Under the pieces are notes generated by a model that made no database searches, was not told the origin of the DNA, and was given only the letters and a program-made list of their open reading frames with translations. From Streptomyces leeuwenhoekii (lineage in GTDB: Bacteria; Actinomycetota; Actinomycetes; Streptomycetales; Streptomycetaceae), in the NCBI RefSeq assembly GCF_001013905.1, contig NZ_LN831790.1, positions 2,294,001 through 2,358,000 of the forward strand: a DNA stretch of 64,000 bases. The letters run 5' to 3'. This document shows positions 51,505 through 60,962 of this stretch, in pieces. Positions within the stretch are counted from its first letter, which is position 1; each line of letters begins with the position of its first letter. The position numbers and the translations under genes are program-made.

Positions 51505-51975
51505 TCAGCCGTTCTCGGCCTGGAACATCCAGTGGTGCTTCTCCAGATCCGCCGTGATCCGGATGAAGATGTCCTGGCTGACGGGGTCCGGCTCCCCGGT
51601 GGCGGCGATCCGCTCCCGCATCCGCACGATCACCGCACCCAGCGCGTCCACGAGGGCCCGCACCGCCGCCGCGTCGTCGACCCAGCCCTCCGGGGTGACC
51701 CCGATGCCGCTGCCGACGGCGACCGTCGCGGCGCGGCCGTCCGGCGGCACCCCCAGTGCCGCGGCACGCTCCGCCACCGTGTCGGAGTGCGTCCGGGCCG
51801 TGGCGACGACCTCGTCCAGTTGCAGATGTACGGAACGGAAGCGCGGCCCGACCACGTTCCAGTGGATCTGCTTGGCCACCAGGCCGAGATCGACCAGGTC
51901 CACGAGGGCGCCCTGCAGCGCCTCGGACACCGTCTGCAGGCTGGCGTCGGACAGCGGGCTCTTCACGACGTACAT
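51505..51975 (-). CDS. Dps-family DNA-protecting ferritin-like protein
   Basis: A 12-mer ferritin fold that oxidises Fe(II) with peroxide and may bind DNA, 156 residues. Family signatures are LVDLGLVAKQIHWNVVGPRF (ferroxidase His), FRSVHLQLDEVVATARTHSD (second metal site) and DIFIRITADLEKHHWMFQAE. The ATG at 51975 follows a strong GGAGG with 6-base spacing; an upstream ATG at 52074 lacks one. By gene order it probably equals DpsB of S. coelicolor (SCO5756), one of three Dps in that species. The short N-tail has few basic residues, so DNA binding may be weak. Regulation by SigB or other stress sigma factors is likely but no promoter was assigned. Confidence 0.93.
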   Translation of the reverse strand: MYVVKSPLSDASLQTVSEALQGALVDLVDLGLVAKQIHWNVVGPRFRSVHLQLDEVVATARTHSDTVAERAAALGVPPDGRAATVAVGSGIGVTPEGWVDDAAAVRALVDALGAVIVRMRERIAATGEPDPVSQDIFIRITADLEKHHWMFQAENG

Positions 51976-52155
51976 CGGCACCTCCGCAGGCTCACCCCCG
52001 CCACGTCCCTCCACGATGACCGCAGCGCCGCCCCCCGGCAAACGCACCGGGAGCATCCGCTCACCCACGGTCATCAGGCGGAGCCGTCCCCGCCCCGACG
52101 TCCCGCCCCCGGCCTCGCGCCCGCCCGCCGCCCGCGGCCGCCGCGCATACGAAAA

Positions 52156-52201
52156 CCCCGGCCGCGCCCCTCCGGATCTCCCGGAGCGGCCCCGGCCGGG
52201 G
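52156..52201 (-). terminator. Rho-independent terminator downstream of clgR
   Basis: A composite GC hairpin: outer 8-bp stem CCCCGGCC/GGCCGGGG (52156-52163 with 52194-52201) and inner 6-bp stem CTCCGG/CCGGAG (52170-52175 with 52181-52186). On the minus strand it is followed at once by TTTT (52152-52155), a U-run rare in this window. It ends clgR transcription before the dps gene. Confidence 0.75.
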
Positions 52202-52272
52202 CCCCGTACTTCGCTCTCGGCCTGCGCCGACCGCGCCCGGCGGACGTGGCGTCCGCCCGTGGCGCCCCGCGC

Positions 52273-52653
52273 TCAGGCGGCGACGACGTCCACCGCCTCG
52301 GCGGGCGCCTTGATGGTCACCCGTTCCGGTGGCACACCGGTCACCGACACGGAGCCCAGCATCGGACGAACCGGCGCGGGCACGGACTCACTGGGGGTGG
52401 CAGCAGCAGACTGGGCCAGCTCGGCGAGGGCGAGTTCATCGCTCACTTCCCGCATGAGCTCGGACATCCGTACGTCCAGCGCGTCGCAGATGGCGGCGAG
52501 CAGCTCGGAGGAAGCCTCCTTCTGCCCCCGCTCCACCTCGGAGAGATAGCCGAGTGAGACTCGGGCGGACGAGGAGACTTCGCGCAGAGTACGGCCCTGG
52601 CGCTGGCGCTGCCGACGCAGCACGTCACCCAGCAGGCGACGGAGCAGAATCAT
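52273..52653 (-). CDS. clgR: ClgR, transcriptional activator of clp and lon protease genes
   Basis: A 126-residue XRE-type regulator. The helix-turn-helix reads [20 protein letters not shown] then [20 protein letters not shown], nearly identical to the ClgR proteins of actinobacteria. In Streptomyces it activates clpP1clpP2, clpC and lon, and is itself degraded by ClpP. The last residues are VDVVAA; the terminal Ala-Ala is the degron reported for ClgR proteins. The ATG at 52653 follows GGAGGGAG. It lies downstream of cinA and pgsA, the same order as in mycobacteria and other streptomycetes, with its own terminator. Confidence 0.92.
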   Translation of the reverse strand: MILLRRLLGDVLRRQRQRQGRTLREVSSSARVSLGYLSEVERGQKEASSELLAAICDALDVRMSELMREVSDELALAELAQSAAATPSESVPAPVRPMLGSVSVTGVPPERVTIKAPAEAVDVVAA

Positions 52654-52762
52654 CGGTGGCTCCCTCCTCGGACCGCGTAGCCGCATCCTTCTCGCCCCAC
52701 CGTACCGCCTCGCGCCGCGGCCGTGCGGGGAGCGATGTCGTGTTCACTCAGGGCTGCAAACA

Positions 52763-53308
52763 TCAAAACCCCCCGTTCCGTTCCGTATCCTGTGCCCGCT
52801 CATTCCCGGTCTGTTCGCCCGTGAGCTCCCTCATCAGGAGTCCGAGCACGCTCCGTACACTCTCCATACGAATTTCCGCGCGGTCGCCGTTCAACCGCAG
52901 CGCCTCCACTTTTCCGCCCCGGGCGGAATCCCCAGTGATTCTCAAGGGCCCGTCCACCGCCACGAACACCGTTCCGACCGGCTGTCCGTCCTGCGGGTCG
53001 GGACCGGCGACGCCGGTGGTGGCGATGCCCCAGTCGGCGCCGAGAGCCTGCCGTACGCCGACTGCCATCTGTGCAGCGACCTCGGGGTCCACCGCTCCTC
53101 GCGCGACCAGCAGGGCCTCGTCCACGCCGAGCAGCCGGTGCTTCAGCTCGGTGGCGTAGGCGGTGACCGATCCCCGGAACACCTTCGACGCCCCGGGCAC
53201 GGCGGTGATCTCCGCCGCCACCAGGCCACCGGTCAGCGACTCGGCGACCGCGAGGGTCCCGCCCCTCACCGTGAGGAGTCGCACCACCTCGGCGGCCGGG
53301 GAACTCAA
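52763..53308 (-). CDS. cinA: CinA-family nicotinamide-nucleotide amidohydrolase (PncC domain)
   Basis: A 181-residue, single-domain CinA. It hydrolyses NMN to nicotinate mononucleotide in the PncC family. TLAVAESLTGGLVAAEITAV holds the catalytic Ser, and VFRGSVTAYATELKHRLLGV, GIATTGVAGPDPQDGQPVGTV and SARGGKVEALRLNGDR are typical. The N-terminal MoCF domain of full CinA is absent, as is common. The start is a TTG at 53308 overlapping the pgsA stop (TTGA) with AAGGAG upstream; no ATG or GTG in frame would fit better. Translationally coupled to pgsA and followed by clgR. Confidence 0.9.
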   Translation of the reverse strand: MSSPAAEVVRLLTVRGGTLAVAESLTGGLVAAEITAVPGASKVFRGSVTAYATELKHRLLGVDEALLVARGAVDPEVAAQMAVGVRQALGADWGIATTGVAGPDPQDGQPVGTVFVAVDGPLRITGDSARGGKVEALRLNGDRAEIRMESVRSVLGLLMRELTGEQTGNERAQDTERNGGF

Positions 53309-54273
53309 GCTTCCGTCTCCTTCAACGCCGCCCTGCGCTCGGCGATTCCCCGCCTGCGCAGCACGATGGCCTGTCTGACATAGTCCAGCCCGGTCACGAC
53401 GGTCAGGACGACCGCCGCCGCCATCACCCAGAACCTGAGCGTCGCCAGCGGCCCGGTCAGCGCCAGCACGTACATCCCGACCGCCACCCCTTGGGTGAGC
53501 GTCTTCAGCTTGCCGCCGCGGCTGGCGGGAATGACCCCGTAGCGGATGACGAGGAACCGCAGCAGGGTGATGCCCAGCTCCCGGCCCAGGATGACGGCCG
53601 TCACCCACCAGGGCAGATCGCCCAGGGCCGACAGACAGATCAGCGCCGCTCCCATGATCGCCTTGTCGGCGATGGGATCGGCGATCTTCCCGAAGTCGGT
53701 GACCAGGTTGTACGCACGGGCCAGGTGCCCGTCGAAGAGGTCGGTGATCATGGCGACGGCGAAGGCCGCCCAGGCGAACGCCCGCCACGCCGGGTCGTAC
53801 CCGCCGTCGGCGAGCATCAGTGCGACGAACGCCGGCACGAGGACCAGCCGGAGCATCGTCAGCAGATTGGCGACGTTCCAGACACTGGCCTGGTTGACGG
53901 CGGCCGCCGCCAGCTTTCCGCCACGCGCCGTCCTCGCACCGCCCGGCGCCCCCGCGTCCGCGGCATCCCCGTCGGAACCGGAGACGCGTGCCGCTGAGAG
54001 ATCCTCGTCACCCTGGGCGCCGGAGGCGCGACCGCTCCCCGCGCCCGGTCCGCCACCGGCCCCGGAAACCGCACCGGCCTCCGGCACGCCGTGCCCGCCC
54101 GCCGGAGACGCGCCGTCTCCGAAAGCCCGGCCGCCGGCCTCCCGCGCCGCGATCCCGCCCGGGATCGCGGACCCGGCCACCGGCCCCGCCGGTGCGGTGC
54201 CGGGCAGCGCACGCGAGCCGGTCCCCCGCCCGCCGGAGGAGCCTCCCGCCGCGGACGCCGGGACTCCGGTCAT
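53305..54273 (-). CDS. pgsA: CDP-alcohol phosphatidyltransferase (phosphatidylglycerophosphate synthase-like)
   Basis: A 322-residue integral membrane enzyme. The CDP-alcohol motif D-x2-DG-x2-AR-x8-G-x3-D-x3-D is intact in [18 protein letters not shown] then KIADPIADK. About six hydrophobic segments follow residue 130. The first 125 residues are a Gly/Ala/Ser/Pro-rich disordered extension, much longer than in typical PgsA (about 180-200 residues total). The ATG at 54273 overlaps the rimO stop (ATGA), so the long form is likely real. It may be the PgsA2-type paralogue of this cluster; the exact acceptor alcohol is not provable here. Confidence 0.9.
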   Translation of the reverse strand: MTGVPASAAGGSSGGRGTGSRALPGTAPAGPVAGSAIPGGIAAREAGGRAFGDGASPAGGHGVPEAGAVSGAGGGPGAGSGRASGAQGDEDLSAARVSGSDGDAADAGAPGGARTARGGKLAAAAVNQASVWNVANLLTMLRLVLVPAFVALMLADGGYDPAWRAFAWAAFAVAMITDLFDGHLARAYNLVTDFGKIADPIADKAIMGAALICLSALGDLPWWVTAVILGRELGITLLRFLVIRYGVIPASRGGKLKTLTQGVAVGMYVLALTGPLATLRFWVMAAAVVLTVVTGLDYVRQAIVLRRRGIAERRAALKETEA

Positions 54274-55745
54274 CTGCCCGCCTCCTCACTCCACGCGAGC
54301 GAGCCCCGCAGCGGCTCGGCCACGAGGTCGACACCTTCCGTACCGACCACCTTCGCGTCGACCATAAGACCGGCGCTCAAACCTTCGCCGCTCGTGAGCA
54401 GCACCTGGCCGTCCGTCTCGGGCGCCTGGTGGGCCGCACGCCCGTACACGCCGTCCTCGTCGTCCACGGACTCCACGAGCACCCGCACGGTCTCGCCCAC
54501 CCGCTCCTCGGCCCGCTGCGAGACCAGCTCCTCGGCCAGGCGGGACACCCGCGCCAGCCGCTCGGCGACGACCTCCTCGTCGAGCTTGCCGTCGTAGGTC
54601 GCCGCCTCCGTGCCCTCCTCGTCGGAGTAGCCGAAGACGCCGATGGCGTCCAGCCGGGCGTGGTTCAGGAAGCGCTCCAGCTCGGCGAGGTCGGCCTCGG
54701 ACTCGCCGGGGAAGCCCACGATGAAGTTGGAGCGCACACCGGCCTCGGGGGCCTTGCTCCGGATGGTGTCCAGCAGCTCCAGGAAGCGGTCGGTGTCGCC
54801 GAAGCGGCGCATCGCCCGCAGCACAGCGGGCGCGGAGTGCTGGAAGGACAGGTCGAAGTACGGGGCGACCTTGGGCGTCGAGGTCAGGACGTCGATCAGG
54901 CCCGGGCGCATCTCGGCCGGCTGGAGGTAGCTCACGCGCACCCGCTCGATGCCGTCGACCTCCGCCAGCTCCGGCAGCAGCGCCTCCAGCAGCCGGATGT
55001 CGCCGAGGTCCTTGCCGTAAGAGGTGTTGTTCTCGGAGACCAGCATGATCTCCTTCACCCCCTGCTCGGCCAGCCACCGCGTCTCGTTCAGCACGTCGCT
55101 CGGGCGGCGGGAGATGAAGGAGCCGCGGAAGGAGGGGATGGCGCAGAACGAGCAGCGCCGGTCGCAGCCGGAGGCCAGCTTCACCGAGGCGACGGGGGAT
55201 CCGTCCAGGCGGCGGCGCAGCGGCGCGCGGGGGCCCGAGGCCGGGGCGAGCCCGTCCGGCAGGTCTTCGGGGGCGCCGTGGCCGGGCAGGGCCACCTCCT
55301 CGGAGACGGCCTGCCGCTCGACGGGGCTGATCGGCAGCAGCTTGCGCCGGTCGCGCGGGGTGTGCGCGGCGTGGCCCCCGCCGTTCAGGATGGTCTGGAG
55401 GCGGTCGGAGATGTCGGTGTAGTCGTCGAAGCCGAGGACGCCGTCGGCCTCGGGCAGGGCCTCGGCGAGCTCCTTGCCGTACCGCTCGGCCATGCAGCCC
55501 ACGGCCACGACGGCCTGCGTTCTGCCATGGCCCTTGAGGTCGTTGGCCTCCAGCAGGGCGTCCACGGAGTCCTTCTTGGCGGCCTCGACGAAGCCGCACG
55601 TGTTCACCACGGCGACGTCCGCGTCCGCGGCGTCCTCCACGAGCTGCCAGCCGTCCGCCTCCAAACGGCCTGCGAGCTCCTCGGAATCGACCTCGTTACG
55701 AGCGCAGCCAAGGGTGACCAGTGCGACGGTACGGCGTTCAGGCAT
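54270..55745 (-). CDS. rimO: Ribosomal protein S12 methylthiotransferase RimO
   Basis: Radical SAM enzyme that methylthiolates Asp of ribosomal protein S12, 491 residues. The N-terminal MTTase domain has [32 protein letters not shown] and [10 protein letters not shown] (three Cys ligands). The SAM cluster is [24 protein letters not shown] domain ends the protein. The stretch between about 150 and 215 is longer and more polar than in E. coli. The ATG at 55745 starts [10 protein letters not shown], matching the family. It heads the rimO-pgsA-cinA(-clgR) string joined by ATGA/TTGA overlaps. Confidence 0.95.
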   Translation of the reverse strand: MPERRTVALVTLGCARNEVDSEELAGRLEADGWQLVEDAADADVAVVNTCGFVEAAKKDSVDALLEANDLKGHGRTQAVVAVGCMAERYGKELAEALPEADGVLGFDDYTDISDRLQTILNGGGHAAHTPRDRRKLLPISPVERQAVSEEVALPGHGAPEDLPDGLAPASGPRAPLRRRLDGSPVASVKLASGCDRRCSFCAIPSFRGSFISRRPSDVLNETRWLAEQGVKEIMLVSENNTSYGKDLGDIRLLEALLPELAEVDGIERVRVSYLQPAEMRPGLIDVLTSTPKVAPYFDLSFQHSAPAVLRAMRRFGDTDRFLELLDTIRSKAPEAGVRSNFIVGFPGESEADLAELERFLNHARLDAIGVFGYSDEEGTEAATYDGKLDEEVVAERLARVSRLAEELVSQRAEERVGETVRVLVESVDDEDGVYGRAAHQAPETDGQVLLTSGEGLSAGLMVDAKVVGTEGVDLVAEPLRGSLAWSEEAGR

Positions 55746-55837
55746 GGGCTCAAGACTACTTCGTCCCGCTGACAGCCCACGTCGACGGGGTTGGCCGATC
55801 CTCGCCGACCCCGTCCCCACTCCCCCCTGCGGGCCGT

Positions 55838-56674
55838 TTATCCGACCTCGGGGTCACCCTTGGTGTACGTCAGCCGCTCCACGGCGCCGGGCCGGAAGTC
55901 GTCCTGGATCTCCTTGCCGTTGACATGCAGCTGAATGGCGCCGGCGTCGCCGAGGACGAGGTCGATCCGCGAGCTGTCCTGGAAGGTCTTGGACTCGCCC
56001 TGCTCGAGCAGGCCGTCGAAGAGGATCTGCCCGTTGTGATCCTTGGCGGAGATCCAGCTCCGGCCGTCTGGGGCGCTCACCTGCACCGTCACCTTGTCCT
56101 GGGGCGCGGCCGCGATGGCGCTGTCGGTCGGGTCCGGCTTGGGGTCGGCGGGCTTCTTCGTCCCCGGGGCGGCCGGGGCGGAGGTGCCGGTCGCGGGCGT
56201 GGCGCCCTCGGCCACCGACGCCGTGCCGCCCTCGTCGCCGCCCTTGACCATCGTGAACCCGACGAAGCCGATCACCACGACGATCGCGGCGACCATGGCC
56301 GCCGTCCAGTTCGGCCCGCGCCGCTCCGGGCGGATACGTTCCGCTTCGAACAGCGGCGCCGCCGAGGTCGGCGCCGGCCGCCCCCCGTGTTCGGCGTCGT
56401 ACTGGGCGATCAGCGGTTCCGGATCGAGGCGCACGGCTCGGGCCAGGGTCCGGATGTGACCGCGGGCGTAGACGTCACCGCCGCAGGACGTGAAATCGTC
56501 CGCCTCGATGGCGTGCACGATGGCGATACGGACCCGGGTGGCGGTACTGATGTCGTCGACGGTCATCCCGGCGGCGATACGCGCCTGCTGCAGGGCGCGG
56601 CCGATGGAGGGGCGGGCTTCCTCGGAAACGTCTTCGAACGGACGCTCGTCTTCAGGGGAGTTGCCGATGGACAC
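55838..56674 (-). CDS. RodZ-like helix-turn-helix membrane protein with DUF4115 domain
   Basis: A 278-residue protein. The N-terminal Cro/C1-type HTH (about 22-90) reads [20 protein letters not shown] and [20 protein letters not shown], as in RodZ/YfgA. A TM segment (about 123-145, [17 protein letters not shown]) follows, then a Pro/Ala/Thr-rich linker and an extracytoplasmic DUF4115 domain ([30 protein letters not shown]). RodZ acts in cell shape with MreB; in Streptomyces the gene is conserved upstream of rimO, as here, and may act in the cell envelope. The GTG at 56674 was taken as start; it lacks a strong ribosome-binding site. Confidence 0.87.
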   Translation of the reverse strand: MSIGNSPEDERPFEDVSEEARPSIGRALQQARIAAGMTVDDISTATRVRIAIVHAIEADDFTSCGGDVYARGHIRTLARAVRLDPEPLIAQYDAEHGGRPAPTSAAPLFEAERIRPERRGPNWTAAMVAAIVVVIGFVGFTMVKGGDEGGTASVAEGATPATGTSAPAAPGTKKPADPKPDPTDSAIAAAPQDKVTVQVSAPDGRSWISAKDHNGQILFDGLLEQGESKTFQDSSRIDLVLGDAGAIQLHVNGKEIQDDFRPGAVERLTYTKGDPEVG

Positions 56675-56937
56675 GGGGGCGCCTTTCGAGCGTATAGCCG
56701 CCTGTGCTGGACGTTCAGTCTAGGGGGGGTGCAAACGGGTGGGGCAACCGGGCGGCGGGACTTTGTACGCCATCGGAATGGCCCGGCATCCCGACGATGG
56801 ACCACCTGTGCGTCGCTCCCCTCAACTTGACGTACACCGCGGGGAAACGGTTGCCCCACGATCCCCTCGGACGGGTCACGATCGGGCACCGGATGGCCGT
56901 ACGCCGCCTCGTGAGGCGACCGGCGACCCCGCTTTCC

Positions 56938-59694
56938 CTACCCTTCGGACTCCCCCCGGAGCAGAGCGAGCACGCCATCGAGCTCATCGGGTTTCACAAG
57001 AACGTCACGCGCCTTCGAACCCTCGCTCGGTCCGACGATGTTCCGCGACTCCATCAGGTCCATCAGACGCCCCGCCTTGGCGAAGCCGACCCGCAGCTTG
57101 CGCTGGAGCATGGACGTCGACCCGAACTGGGTGGAGACCACCAGCTCCGCCGCCTGGCACAGCAGGTCGAGATCGTCGCCGATGTCCTCGTCGATCTCCT
57201 TCTTCTGCTTGCCGCCGACCACCACGTCGTCCCGGAAGACGGGCGTCATCTGCTCCTTGCAGTGCCGGACGACGGCCGCGACCTCCTCCTCCGTCACGAA
57301 CGCGCCCTGCATGCGCACCGGCTTGTTCGCGCCCATCGGCAGGAACAGCCCGTCGCCCTTGCCGATCAGTTTCTCCGCGCCCGGCTGGTCGAGGATGACC
57401 CGCGAGTCCGCCAGCGAGGACGTGGCGAAGGCGAGGCGCGAGGGCACGTTGGCCTTGATCAGACCGGTGACGACGTCGACGGACGGCCGCTGCGTGGCCA
57501 GCACCAGGTGGATGCCGGCCGCGCGCGCGAGCTGCGTGATCCGCACGATGGCGTCCTCGACGTCGCGCGGCGCGACCATCATCAGATCCGCCAGCTCGTC
57601 CACGATGACCAGCAGGTACGGGTACGGCTGGAGCTCCCGCTCGCTGCCCTCCGGCGGCTTGACCTTCCCCTCGCGCACCGCGCGGTTGAAGTCGTCGATG
57701 TGCCGGTAGCCGTAGGCCGCCAGGTCGTCGTAGCGCAGGTCCATCTCGCGTACGACCCACTGGAGCGCCTCGGCGGCCCGCTTGGGGTTGGTGATGATCG
57801 GCGTGATCAGGTGCGGGATGCCCTCGTAGGCGGTCAGCTCCACGCGCTTGGGGTCGACGAGGATCATCCGGACGTCCTCCGGGGTCGCCCGCATCATGAC
57901 CGACGTGATCAGACAGTTGATGCAGGACGACTTGCCGGAGCCGGTGGCGCCCGCGACCAGCATGTGCGGCATCTTCGCCAGCGAGTGCATGACGTAGCCG
58001 CCCTCGACGTCCTTGCCGAAGGCGACCAGCATCGGATCGTCGTCCTCGGCGGACTCCGCCAGGCGCAGCACGTCGCCGAGGTTGACCATCTCCCGGTCGG
58101 TGTTCGGGATCTCGATGCCGACCGCCGACTTGCCGGGGATCGGGCTGATGATCCGCACGTCCGGGCTGGCCACGGCGTAGGCGATGTTCTTCGTCAGCGC
58201 GGTGATCCGCTCGACCTTCACGGCGGGCCCGAGCTCCACCTCGTAGCGGGTGACCGTCGGCCCGCGCGTGAAGCCGGTGACCCGGGCGTCGACCTTGAAC
58301 TCGGTGAAGACGGTGGTCAGCGCCTCGACGATGGCGTCGTTGGCGGCGCTGCGGGCCTTGCCCGGCCCCCCGCGCGTGAGGAGGTCCAGGGGCGGCAGGG
58401 CGTAGGTGATGTCGCCGGAAAGCTGGAGCTGCTCGGCGCGCGGCGGCAGCTCGCGCGGCTTGGCGGGCGGGGTCTTGGTCAGGTCGGGGACCGCGCTCTT
58501 CGTCTGCTCCCGCCCGGGCCGGACGTCATCCCTCCCGGGCGACGCGGCCTCCCGCTCGGGCCGCGCGGCCGGCACGGGCGTCGGATCCGGCGTGGCCTGC
58601 TCGCGGTCCCCCACCCGTACGCCCTGGGTGAGGTCGGCGACCACCGGGGAGGGCGGCATGCCGTGCAGGACGGCCCCGTCGAGGTCGGCGGCGGCCGCCG
58701 CGGCGATGTCCACGGCGTCCATCGGCCGGTTCATGTCGGGCTGGGGCACGGCCGGCCGCCGGGGGCGGCCGCGGCGCCGGGTGAGCGCCTCCTGCTCGGC
58801 GGCGCCGGGGTCGTACGCCCGCGGGTCCGGGCCGCGCCGGCGCGGCCCGGCGGGCAACGCCTCGCGCCACTGCTCCTCGTACCGCTCGTCGTCGGTGTAT
58901 TCCTCGGCCACCGGGTCGCGGACGAGCCCGAGCCGCACCCCGAGCAGCCGCAGCCGCTGCGGGATGGCGTTGACCGGGGTGGCCGTCACGACCAGCAGGC
59001 CGAAGACCGTCAGCAGCACGAGCAGCGGTACCGCCAGGACGTCGGTCATGGTGTACGACAGCGGGGTCGCCGCCGCCCAGCCGATGAGGCCGCCGGCGTC
59101 CCGTATGGCCTGCATGCCGGCGCTGCGGGCGGGCGAGCCGCAGGCGATGTGGACCTGGCCGAGCACGCCGACGACGAGCGCGGACAGGCCGATCACGATG
59201 CGGCCGTTGGCCTCGGGCTTCTCCGGGTGCCGGATGAAGCGCACCGCGATGACGGCGACCAGGATCGGCACGAGCAGGTCGAGCCGTCCGAAGGCGCCGG
59301 TCACCAGGATCTCGACGAGATCGCCCACCGGGCCCTTCAGGTCGGCCCAGGTGCCCGCGGCGACGATCAGCGCGATGGCGAGGAGCAGCAGCGCCACCCC
59401 GTCCTTGCGGTGCGCCGGGTCGAGGTTCTTCGCGCCCTGCCCTATGCCGCGGAACACGGCGCCGACGGCGTGCGCGAGACCCAGCCAGAGGGCGCGCACG
59501 AGGCGGTACACGCCGCTGGTGGGGCTCGGCGCGGGAGCGGGCTTCCTCGCCGCCGCCTTCCTGGCCGGCGCCTTCCGAGCGGGCGCCTTCCTGGGGGGCG
59601 CCTTTTTCGCCGCGGCCTTCTTCACGGGAGCCTTCGCGGGAGCGGCCGGCTTCTTCGCGGGCGGCTTCTTGGCTGCGGAAGGACGTGAGGCCAT
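56938..59694 (-). CDS. ftsK: FtsK/SpoIIIE-family DNA translocase
   Basis: Pumps DNA through closing septa, needed in streptomycetes for chromosome segregation into spores. The product has 918 residues. A Lys/Ala/Pro-rich N-tail (repeats of KKAPxRKAPARK type, about 1-60) precedes four or five TM segments (about 85-260), then a Pro/Arg linker, and the motor domain (about 455-850). Walker A is LVAGATGSGKSSCIN, Walker B is LLVIVDELADLMM, and VLATQRPSVDVVTGLIKANV is the conserved motif III region. A winged-helix gamma domain (TQFGSTSMLQRKLRVGFAKAG) ends the protein. The ATG at 59694 lacks a clear ribosome-binding site; an in-frame GTG at 59730 is possible. Confidence 0.96.
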   Translation of the reverse strand: MASRPSAAKKPPAKKPAAPAKAPVKKAAAKKAPPRKAPARKAPARKAAARKPAPAPSPTSGVYRLVRALWLGLAHAVGAVFRGIGQGAKNLDPAHRKDGVALLLLAIALIVAAGTWADLKGPVGDLVEILVTGAFGRLDLLVPILVAVIAVRFIRHPEKPEANGRIVIGLSALVVGVLGQVHIACGSPARSAGMQAIRDAGGLIGWAAATPLSYTMTDVLAVPLLVLLTVFGLLVVTATPVNAIPQRLRLLGVRLGLVRDPVAEEYTDDERYEEQWREALPAGPRRRGPDPRAYDPGAAEQEALTRRRGRPRRPAVPQPDMNRPMDAVDIAAAAAADLDGAVLHGMPPSPVVADLTQGVRVGDREQATPDPTPVPAARPEREAASPGRDDVRPGREQTKSAVPDLTKTPPAKPRELPPRAEQLQLSGDITYALPPLDLLTRGGPGKARSAANDAIVEALTTVFTEFKVDARVTGFTRGPTVTRYEVELGPAVKVERITALTKNIAYAVASPDVRIISPIPGKSAVGIEIPNTDREMVNLGDVLRLAESAEDDDPMLVAFGKDVEGGYVMHSLAKMPHMLVAGATGSGKSSCINCLITSVMMRATPEDVRMILVDPKRVELTAYEGIPHLITPIITNPKRAAEALQWVVREMDLRYDDLAAYGYRHIDDFNRAVREGKVKPPEGSERELQPYPYLLVIVDELADLMMVAPRDVEDAIVRITQLARAAGIHLVLATQRPSVDVVTGLIKANVPSRLAFATSSLADSRVILDQPGAEKLIGKGDGLFLPMGANKPVRMQGAFVTEEEVAAVVRHCKEQMTPVFRDDVVVGGKQKKEIDEDIGDDLDLLCQAAELVVSTQFGSTSMLQRKLRVGFAKAGRLMDLMESRNIVGPSEGSKARDVLVKPDELDGVLALLRGESEG

Positions 59695-59870
59695 GAGTGT
59701 GAGGTTACCGGGGGAGACGACGGCGGACACGTGTGCCTACGGCTTCACCCGTTCGTGTCGCGGTGGCAGGGGCGTGAGGCTGACGTGCCCGGGCGGGCGC
59801 GGAACTCACGCCGCCGACGGGCCGCCTGACGTACGCTCACCGCTCGCCCCGCGGATCGCCGGGTCCGGGG

Positions 59871-59894
59871 CGGTGGCGTCCCCGGACGCCACCG
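59871..59894 (-). terminator. Hairpin downstream of osaB
   Basis: An 11-bp perfect inverted repeat CGGTGGCGTCC/GGACGCCACCG (59871-59881 and 59884-59894) with a minimal loop, in the ftsK-osaB gap, 72 bases after the osaB stop on the minus strand. Confidence 0.6.
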
Positions 59895-59966
59895 CGCGGT
59901 CCACCGACGGCGCGGAGTTCCCGGCCGCCCGGGCGGGCTCGGCACGGGCCGCTGCTCGTCGCGGCG

Positions 59967-60641
59967 TCAGTTCACCGCGGGCTGACCGCCGGAGGTGCCC
60001 GGCTCCAGCGCGTCCAGAGCCCGCCGCAATCCGGTCAGCTTGCGCTCCAGATGGGCTGCCGTGGCCACCGCGGCCGCGTCGGTCGATTCGTCACTGAGCT
60101 GCTTGGACAGCGCCTCGGCCTGCTCCTCGACCGCCGCCAGCCGGGCCGACAGCTCCGCGAGCAGCCCCGCCGGCTCCTTGGCCTCACCGCCCGCGGCCTT
60201 GCCGCCGCCCTCCAACTGGAGCCGCAGCAGCGCCGCCTGCTCCCGGAGCTGGCAGTTCTTCATGTACAGCTCGACGAAGACGGAGACCTTCGCGCGCAGC
60301 ACCCAGGGGTCGAACGGCTTGGAGATGTAGTCCACGGCGCCCGCCGCGTATCCGCGGAAGGTGTGGTGAGGGCCGTGGTTGATCGCGGTGAGGAAGATGA
60401 TCGGGATGTCCCGGGTCCGCTCCCGCCGCTTGATGTGCGCGGCGGTCTCGAAACCGTCCATGCCCGGCATCTGGACGTCCAGCAGAATGACCGCGAAGTC
60501 GTCCGTGAGCAGTGCTTTGAGCGCTTCCTCCCCGGACGATGCCCGCACCAGCGTCTGATCGAGCGCCGAGAGGATCGCCTCCAGCGCCAGCAGATTCTCC
60601 GGCCGGTCATCGACCAGGAGGATCTTGGCCTTCTGCACCAT
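59967..60641 (-). CDS. osaB: OsaB, osmoadaptation response regulator with C-terminal coiled coil
   Basis: A 224-residue response regulator without a DNA-binding domain. The receiver (about 1-125) has KILLVDDRPENLLALEAILS, the acceptor Asp in FAVILLDVQMPGMDGFE, and a YISKPFDPWVLRAKV segment with the conserved Lys. The C-terminal part is a coiled coil: CQLREQAALLRLQLEGGG and LLAELSARLAAVEEQAEALS with KQL, then AAHLERKLTGLRRALDALEP. The ATG at 60641 follows GAGGAGGG. The large kinase gene OsaA is just upstream on the same strand. In S. coelicolor OsaB is required for growth and development under osmotic stress; the identity rests on domain form and position. Confidence 0.9.
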   Translation of the reverse strand: MVQKAKILLVDDRPENLLALEAILSALDQTLVRASSGEEALKALLTDDFAVILLDVQMPGMDGFETAAHIKRRERTRDIPIIFLTAINHGPHHTFRGYAAGAVDYISKPFDPWVLRAKVSVFVELYMKNCQLREQAALLRLQLEGGGKAAGGEAKEPAGLLAELSARLAAVEEQAEALSKQLSDESTDAAAVATAAHLERKLTGLRRALDALEPGTSGGQPAVN

Positions 60642-60776
60642 GGCCCGCCCTCCTCGCCCCGGCGTGGGGCCTCCCCGGTCCACAGGACTTGGGGAGGCAC
60701 CGGCGGGCGCCGCCCCAGCGGACGACTCCCTTGCGTCGCCCGTCCTTGTGCCGGTCATCGTAGCCGCACCCCGCTT

Positions 60777-60805
60777 GTCACCACACCCTGTCACCGCGAT
60801 GTCAC
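60777..60805 (-). promoter_or_regulatory. Three GTGACA direct repeats upstream of osaB
   Basis: TGTCAC occurs at 60777-60782, 60789-60794 and 60800-60805 on the plus strand (GTGACA on the minus), spaced 12 and 11 bases apart, about one helical turn. They lie 136-164 bases before the osaB ATG, in the 321-bp gap to osaA. The pattern resembles a multimeric regulator site; no known regulator is assigned. The rest of the gap has no gene. Confidence 0.45.
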
Positions 60806-60962
60806 TGTGCACGTAGCAGAAACGCGGTGTGAGACGAGAGAGTTCCCCGAATCCCGCACTTCTACACGGCTTCGCGCACACTCGGTCAACAAGTACGCGT
60901 CAAGACCGAGCATTCCCACCGCGTTCGCGCACACCACCTTCGCACGCTCCCGGGCGTTCCCC

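Noticed and set aside
52741..52762. TGTT...AACA dyad upstream of clgR as an autoregulatory ClgR operator
   Set aside because: Only 5 of 11 paired positions match, and spacing differs from the GTTCGC-type ClgR site.
56715..56987. Small minus-strand ORF between ftsK and the RodZ-like gene
   Set aside because: It overlaps the ftsK 3' end, lacks a start signal and shows no family similarity.
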